A stretch of DNA of 64,000 nt from Cladopsammia gracilis (taxonomy: Eukaryota; Cnidaria; Anthozoa; Scleractinia; Dendrophylliidae). The notes below the pieces were generated by a model that had not been told where the DNA came from, ran no database searches, and saw nothing but the letters and a program-made list of their open reading frames with translations. Below, piece by piece: positions 48,601 through 57,300 of this stretch. The position numbers were made by a program, and so were the translations under genes. Each line of letters begins with the position of its first letter. Positions within the stretch are counted from its first letter, which is position 1. The stretch is taken from NCBI GenBank assembly GCA_022457155.1, contig JAJGOT010000049.1, positions 1,118,001 to 1,182,000 of the forward strand, given 5' to 3'.

Positions 48601-51600
48601 GGGTACCTTTTTGAGGTAAGAGGTATATGAAAGGGTCGGGATTTCACGGGTTGAAGTATATGAAAGGGTAGGGATTTCACGAAGAATAGGAAAGGGAAGC
48701 GAAGCCACGCCGTTGAAGAATAAAAAAGGTAGGGTAAACTGCCATTTAAGTATTAAAAAAATGGCCTTTCAAAATATAAACAAATAAAATGAAAGGCTGA
48801 TCGTACAGAAAGGAATATATTTTTAACCGATTAATTTCGAACGGCACGGCCGTTCTTCTTCAGGGTATAACCGTACTAAAAGAAAAAACGTTACAGATTT
48901 GAATATATATAAAAACAAGCGAAAGATATGAAATTACATACTTTGTTTATAGTATAAGCTAAATGGATAAAAATATGACGCTGAAAAAAACGTTACAGAT
49001 TTGAATATATAACAAGCGAAAGATATGAAAATACATACTTTGTTAATGGTATGAAAATATAAAATACAAAATACAAAATATACAAAATACAAAATACAAA
49101 ATACAAAATACAAAATACAAAATACAAAATACAAAATACAAAATACAAAAATACAAAATATATCAAACAGACGCACGTAAAGGCTCTGAAAAGGGTACCA
49201 TTTTCATTGAAAAGTATATGAAAGGGGTACCATTTTCAATGAAAGGTATATGAAAGGGGTACCTTTTCTGTCAAAATCGGTATATGAAAGGGTAAGGGTT
49301 TGGACCTCGGGGCAGAGCATCCCTGTACAAAACTCTGTTGAGTACCCCCCCCCCCCCCCCCCCCCCCCCCGGGCTTCTGGCAATGGAGATACTGCCTAGC
49401 TCCGAGAAACACATTACACTTACACGCGGAATAAACTCTGAGGAGCTATTAAAAAACAATTGAAAGATCCCACTATTCCAATATATGACTATCGCATAAG
49501 ACTTGGATCTTAATAGAATATTTTACGAAATTTTGCTGCGGTCGTGACCCCGGGGGTCGTTAAGAAGACACTGTCAACACTATATTTTGAGGTTTAAAGC
49601 AGACCCATTTAATCTCTAATAGTTACTAAACACATGATACCGGAAATAGAAAACTCTCGACTTTCGAATAAAAAAAGACAGAACTACTATATATTCGCAA
49701 ATAACCCATTCATGTATAACATTAACTTATGCAGCCATTTCTTTTTCAACTCTCCACAAAAGAAAAATCAATGTCCGCTTCACTTTCCAAAACATTTCAC
49801 ATCGATATCGATAACAACATACAACTGCGTGAAATATTTCCTTTTAACAAGCATTGACAACTAAGCGGAAAACAGATATTTCAGCCCACCCACATCTGAC
49901 GTCTAAGTTATCAAAAGTTTCTTTGCTTTTGTTGATCCGATGGATTATGAATGTTCTGCGAACCTTGTTATCTTTGTGGAATGTCCGGTTTCCGGAAGAT
50001 TGTAAAGAACAGGAAAGAGCGAATCTCAAAACTGTCTTAAAAACGAAATTAACGTTGGAAAAATATATATTTGCTTAATTCTTTCTTTGAGGAATAGAGG
50101 AATTCTAAGGATATGCACTTTTTTGTCTTGACTTCCTGACTGAATTTAAGTCTTAAAATAGCAATGAATATGCGTGAACGGACTCTGATCGATCAATGAC
50201 AGACATTGTAGCGACCATAGGTCATGGATCAGTTCTTTTCTTCTTTAAAATCTCCGTAAAATTCTTAAATGTTTATATCTTATATATAAAGATCTACAAA
50301 CGCGGATAAGCGTAAACATTTATCCGATGCGTTGTGGCACACATCAAAGATTTAAATTAGATGATCCCACAGGCAGACCAATCGTGATATCCAGTGCACA
50401 GTAAAGAAATATACTAGGTAATAATACGATTTGTCACGGAATTGATAAGCGATAGAAAAATCGAAAATATTACACACTTAAGTCTTCTCACCTTTACTTT
50501 ATTGTCTCTTGATGTATCCTGACCGGTTTAAATGCATTTTTACAACTTTTGTCACTCGCCCCACTATCCACTATAAAAGAAGGGAAGGCTGGAGACCTCT
50601 GAGCGAACCCTCGCCACGCGAAAGCCAGGTTAAATGTCTACCCGTGCGATTCGTGCTAGCTTCCAAATTCCCTTTCACGGGCTCTAAAAGGGCTCCGTTT
50701 TGGAGCGATTCTGGCCATCTTCGCTTCGCCATTGTCCGCGATCCAAACGGCTGTACCACGAAATTCGAATACTAAAGCTTAGCGACCGACATTCACCCGA
50801 GGGGAGGGTCGTTACTTTTGCCCTCGCGCAAATTGACACCGTCGGGGGAGCCGGCGGTGCGTGTAATTCGAACGGAAACCACACGCGTGACCTGTCACTT
50901 ATTTGTCTTTATTTGATAAAGTGCAAGTTTTCATCAAGATCAAAAGAAAAGTCTCTTTTTAAAATAAAAATGCTCGAAGGAAAATTATTAAGCTTGTTAA
51001 AACCAATTTGCGCCAAAAAATCAAAAATCAAAGGTCACGGATATGTATGTGTATACCGGGAGTCTAGGGTGTACTCTAACTGCACGTCCGATCCAAGAGA
51101 GAGGAAGATAGGGGCCTTGGGAACGAGGTTGGTAGACGTTTCAATAACAAATTGATCATTAAAACAGACCGTTGGCCGTCGGGTGTTGATATGAACGATA
51201 TGGTCAATAATGTTTAATTTTTATTGGTAAATTGCACAACCTTCTAAAGTCGCTGTCGTAATTTGTCGTATTTTTGAAGCGGAATCGAGCCGCTTCTCGC
51301 TGTTCAGAACGTCTCATGTCGGCAATTTTCGGGGCCACGTCGCTTGTCGTTTTTACCAAGGCTTCTTTAAGCCGAGATGTTTTGAAAACAGCTTCGGCTA
51401 TAAAAGGAAACGAAATCTAATTACCAGCTCTATTCCTACAAGAGACACCATTCTGCCCGAAGGTACACAATTTTTTAGTTGACGGGAAAAGCGACAAGTA
51501 AAATATTTTCATTTGCCTTTTTTACAATAGTCTACCTTAGTGAAGTATTTAGATAAAACATTCCTTTTTTACTGAAGTCTTTTTACTGAACTTATTCATA

Positions 51601-54285
51601 TGCACAAAGTTCTTGTTTTGTCTCATACATCCACATGTACACTGCACATATAAATTGGCTGTTTAAAAACATTGCTAGTAAATCAATTTTAATCCCAAAT
51701 GAAAATCGTTGCAATATGTTTTAGTTTTGTTTAAATATCAATAAATAAAGATAGTAAATATTTTTTAACCTTCGTACATCTTTCCCAAATTTCGATCGAT
51801 AAGAAAATCGCCATTGTAATGCCATACAAGTCATTGCTACTAAAATACTGTGACTGATACAAAACATAGAAAAATTAACTAAGTAAGATAGATTGAATCT
51901 AAGTAGTTTTGCCACCCCCATCCCTCCTCATAATTTTCTCCCGTAGCAACCAAATTGGCCTCGGCTCATTCGCTAAATATAATCAAGTTGAAGTTTCCCC
52001 TCAACTGTAAAATGAAGACTATTTTGAATAAATACGGTAAATTAACATGAAAATTATTTACATTCATACTCGTGATTATTTTGTTGCTCATGACTTTTAT
52101 TGATTTGGTGGCTCCTAAAAGAGCCCTTAAGTCCTCTATGACTGCAATGTCTAACTCTACGATTAGACCTACAGGTATTTTCAATCTTTCAACTTCAATA
52201 AACCATTTAGCAGCTTTACACATATTACCTATCACGTCTTTACTACATTTACCTATCAAAGGCACCCAACTTTTCCAATTCTTGTTGTTGTTGTTGTTGT
52301 TGTTGTTTTTTATTAACCTTACATTCTCTCGCATTAACGAGATGGCTTTAAGAGCCCTTTGATCCATTGAGGGAGCATTTAATGCCAAGCCTATAACTTA
52401 ATGGACTATTGACCTTTACTTATTTACAAAATAATACTAAAACACCAAGAGAAAGAAATAAACCAGTTTTTGAAAGACAAAGGAATAATGGCCTTTGGAA
52501 AAATCGATGTGAAAACTTGAAAAATGTTAGGCCAACTTTTTTCAAGTTACAATCCATTCAGACCCAGTCCGTCTGTGACTAGAGACACTCATCAAACATC
52601 CACTGGGATGGTAATTTATCACAAAACTTGAGCATTATTTATTTTTGTCGGTTTCTGTTAATCCAAAAAATATTTTGGTTTTTGCAAATAACACCAAATA
52701 GCCTTGACACTGCTCATTAAAATGTCTATAACTTAGAGCTGTGATTATGTTTTTACCAATCAGCCTGAGTGTAATATCTTCTCCAACATGAGCAAAGAAG
52801 ACCAAAAGAAAATACGCCAGGTGAGAGTTTACTTTAGGTTACTTTCGTTCAGTGTACAACTTCAACTTACATTATACCTCTCACTTATCTCGATAATATT
52901 TTATGTAAATATATATCCAATATTTGTTGGAGAATTCATAAGCTGCGCGACAAGCCGCACTTAAACTGACTAAATAAACAAGTTGAAAGAAAATTTTAGC
53001 ATACAAAAAAAATTGTGTATTAATATTGTCTAATTTACCGCGCGCCACCATTTTGAATTTTTATGACGTCATATGGTTGCCCGTATTGTTAGCCATCGAC
53101 GTTCTTTGCGACTATTGGGCAACCAGGTGACGTCATGGAAATTTAAAATGTTGGCGCGCGGGAAATTTTAAAGAGAAAATTGGCGATTATCGTAACCTGT
53201 TTTGTCGGACACTGAAACATTGTTTCATGTTTTTCGGAGAAATGTTAAACAAGAAGGTATTTCAAACAGTCAACGCCAGTTTCATTCAAGAGTAGAGGAT
53301 CTGTTGAATGAATATAACCTCAGTTTCTTTACTTAGGTACTCTAATACAGTTCACATGACGTATATTTCTCGTCTAAAGGTGTCTGTCTGTCTGTCTGTC
53401 TAAAGATGGCGAAGGTAAAGAGCTCTCTAAGCCATGCGTGTTGCCTTTAGTTGTTCTATAATTTGCCCACAAACAAACATGAAATTTGAGTAATTATGAT
53501 AATCACACAGTTAATAATTGAACAATACGCAAGGAGTGCCAAGCGATGGCTGTTGATGTTACAGAACGACGCAAGGTATCTTTTTGAACGAATTACTAAA
53601 GCCGCTCGGTTGTTTTGAGTTTGTAGGAAATTGTGATGTTGATCTTATCTACGGACATGGCACGGCACAGCGAGATAGTGGATAGTTTTAAAAGCAAACT
53701 GGACACGTTTGATTTTAGCAACGCTGATTATGTTGGCTCGGTGAGTAGGAAATCCTAACTTTTACCTCAGTAAAATGATCAGTACGCCTTGACCTAATAC
53801 GAGCAGTTTTTATATCTGTTGCGGTCACCTCGATATAAAGGACAACCGGCCGTTAATACGGACAGGAGTTGAAACGTTCCGGCGAATAAGACTTAATAAC
53901 TGAAAAATAACTCCCGCTATTACAGACTCTCTTTATAGTATTACGGACACTAAATCGTGGTCTCGAGGGTGTCCATTATATCGGGAGTTGACTGTGTTCA
54001 GCAAATCTCTGTTGTATATGCTGCACTTAAAGTGGAACTTGTTCAGGAGAGAGTTAGTCACGCTTCTTCTTTCCATTCTCCTGGTTCTCTTCTCCTCAGC
54101 AGTTTCATACAGCCATTCATCTCACTCGGTAAGCTCCTTTCACCTGCTTACATCGGTGTCTTTGGTATTCATGCTTTCAATTTGTATTTCCAAAGCTTTT
54201 ACTGTTTTCCTAAAATAGCATCCGCCTTATGGAAACAGAGAAAGCGAGTTTTCATTTTTACATTGTTAAAGGACTGCCGGCGAGC

Positions 54286-54335
<50 letters not shown>

Positions 54336-54342
54336 TAATGAG

Positions 54343-54377
<35 letters not shown>

Positions 54378-57300
54378 ACTTCACACTTTCATTTTACTTA
54401 CCTTTAAGTTCAAGAAAATTCTCATCAAGTGCTGCGATATTTCAAACGAAGTGCGGCCGATAGACGTCTCAGAGCCCTGGGCGGACTGTCTTCTAGAAGA
54501 GTACTTCATGCAGGTATGAATAAAATAGAAAACACATTTGTAATACAATTCGCGTATAATTTAAAGTACTGCAGAATATCTACCCACTCATGCTTATAAA
54601 ATACATACTGCTCAGTTATAAATACTAATAGAAATGCTTGAATAACAGAGGAGGAAAAAGGATCTGGTGAAGGAGAGAGGGGGGGGGGGGGGGGGGGGGA
54701 GAGAGAGAGAGAGTGAGGCGTTTTGAGAGAAAATGTATATTTAGGCCGTTAGACTACTAACCTCACCCTCGACTTTCCCACAAATCGCTTCGAAACACCT
54801 TTGTTAGGGGTATAGAATGGTAAATTCGAGACTTTGCGAGACTGCGAGACCCTTGTTTAAAAATTCGAGACCGAGACTTCAGTGCTTCTATCAAATCCGA
54901 GCCCGAGACTCCAATGAAATGATCTCCAATCAGTGCTGGAAATTGTCGGGCCGATAGTATTAAAACAGCTTAAAATGTGACTGAAATTTCAAACGGAAGA
55001 TGAGATTTACGAGAAAAATTTACGAGACTCCGAGATCCAAATTATCAAAATTCTAGACTTCGAAAATTATAGCGAGCCCGAGATTCCGAGACTCCAATTT
55101 CAAATGCCGAGAATTCGAGACTCGGTGAATATATTCCAAGACACATCATTTCCGATAGACCATTCTATGCTCCTTTTGTTATTCTGCCTAAACTGGTAAA
55201 AATGACAAATAATCTGGGAAGGAAAAGGGGGGAAAGCTGAATCGCACACAGTTTATGTAGAAATGTCTTGTCATTCTTCTGTTTGGTTTGTTGTTACATT
55301 TTCATCCTTTCTGGCAATTCCACCTTTGAAAGAGCACTTAGTAGCTAGTCCACCTTGCCACCCAAGTATTTTATTGCTCAACATATGTCGTCGTTCCAAA
55401 TATATATCGCATTTGCATGTTATAGTTGTGTACCTGGGCGCCCTATGTACATTGCATATTTTCAGAGTGACCGTGAGAAGTCGGAGGGTCTACCCGTGGC
55501 TCCCTTCATGGACCGGGATAAAGTCAGTAAACCTACTGCACAGATTGGCTTCATCAAGTTTGTTCTGATACCTCTGTTTGAGCTGTTGAATAAGGTACGG
55601 ATGAAATAAGACAGAATTGTACAGACTGGCGTGGGTACCAAAAGAATGGGAGCGATTGCACACGCCACGATACATTGCATTTCCTTTGGAGAAGGCAGCG
55701 TAGCGGAGCACCTTAGGTTACCGGGCCTGAAATCGAAGGAGGTTCCAGTTTCAACTCCAACTTTGAAAACTAACTGGAATTCTCTTACCGTAGACCCAAG
55801 TTCAACTCCTCGGCCATGTACTCCTGTACTGCAAATAGCCGACTGGCCTGCTTCCTGCAAGTTCTATATGGGATTCTAAACGTTGTTATGTCCAATTTGA
55901 AGTATTTGTTTTTGTTGTTTGAATATGCTCGATCCCACAAGCCTAGGGTAAACAAAGGACATGTATTGTATTTATTATTTGTAAACAATTGCACGGTAAA
56001 TTATCTTGTTAGCTTTTATTATCACAATATTTCACGGTTTGCTTTTAAAATTCCAACGCGATCCGAAATGTGCGTGTGGGCGCGAAACCTTTGCTGATAA
56101 GAAATTCACTTTGCGATTTTCTTTCGATGTCAAGCGGAACATCGTGATTGGCTCACTGTCCTTGGATCCAAACATCCAAGTCTTTACCACGGTTATTGTT
56201 ATAGGGGCTTCTTATGTTCTTGTTTTTTTGTGTGCTTTTTTACCATGTTAAATGTACCTCGCGAATGTACTTGCTAGGCAGACAGAAGTTTACCGTGTTA
56301 AAAGGTCAGGCGTGCGTTTCTCGAAAATCCCGAAAACTTTTCGGCCCCGAAAAGCTGTGTTACGTGCAGAATGTTTACCAATAAAGATTCGGTTTTTGTT
56401 GATTTTGAAAGCTAAGCCATAAAATCTTACGTTTTCCACACAACTTTAGCAGATTTGTGGGCTTAAAACTTCAACGGCATTCGTAAGAAACTACATTTAA
56501 AACATAGCTTTCGGGCCCGAAAAGTCTTTGGGAGTTTCGAGAAATGCACGCCAGGTGTCTCGTGAAACTGCACCTCAACCTCGTCCCCAGAGCATTCTCT
56601 GCGCTTTTAAATTTCGTTTTCGGAGGTTCTTCTCTAGGATGTTTTAGTATTTTGGCAGTCTTGTCCAGGGTCAAGCCCAAATCATTCCGTCCAGAAGGAC
56701 GTCGGACACCTCATTGAGACTTATATAACGGAGTAACTGGTTAGCTTTCAGTTGGGGTTAGGGGTAGCAGTTTATATAGTTCAATTTAGGACTAAGCAAC
56801 CCGAGAAGCTAGGTGGTACTGTTGTACGGTAGGCTATGTAAGCCTAAGCCTAGCTGAGGTCACAGGTTCAATCCTGAGTGGGGATTTTAGATTTTTTTCT
56901 TACACTTAAATATTTATTGAAAATAAAATTCTAAGAGTCAACATAACGTTATATAAGTCTCAATAAGGTGTCCGACGTCCTTCTGGACGGTATGATTTTG
57001 GCAGAACCCTTGTACAGGGGTTCGACGCCTGATCCGCCATTTTGAATACGGAGAGGGACCTGGAGACGAGGTTGATAGTACCTAATGCCTTCAATTCCTT
57101 TCTTTTCATGTCTTTCCAGTTGTTTCCTCAAGTGGGACAAGTGATGATAAAGCCTTTGAGAGAAGCCTACGAGAATTACGAGAGAATGCGTATAGAAGAA
57201 GAGGCTGCAGTGAAGGCTGAGGCTGCCGTGTCCTCTACCACCGAAACCGAGAGCGGATCTAAGATGTCGCAAGCCAGCAGCGAGCAAGGACAGTGGAGCT

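Larger units (their letters stand above)
48538..49372. repeat. GGGGTACTCC / tatatgaaaggggtacc repeat block
   Basis: Starts after cccgagggg with a G run and ends in a 25-nt C run. Repeated tatatgaaaggg and ggggtacc units. Contains the 49061-49165 minisatellite and a hammerhead-like motif. Confidence 0.7.

Noticed and set aside
48934..49176. Frame reading repeated CILYFVF
   Set aside because: Translation of the (acaaaat)n minisatellite.
50700..51155. 151-codon plus-strand frame
   Set aside because: No recognisable motifs, overlaps equally long frames on the other strand, no splice context.
54229..54519. 96-codon frame with a long poly-Asn stretch
   Set aside because: Produced by the (AAT)n microsatellite; the real coding part here is PDE9A exon 15 in a different frame from 54409.
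54797..55170. Satellite DNA
   Set aside because: GAGACT motifs are not regularly spaced and the block has inverted ends, so an element is the better reading.
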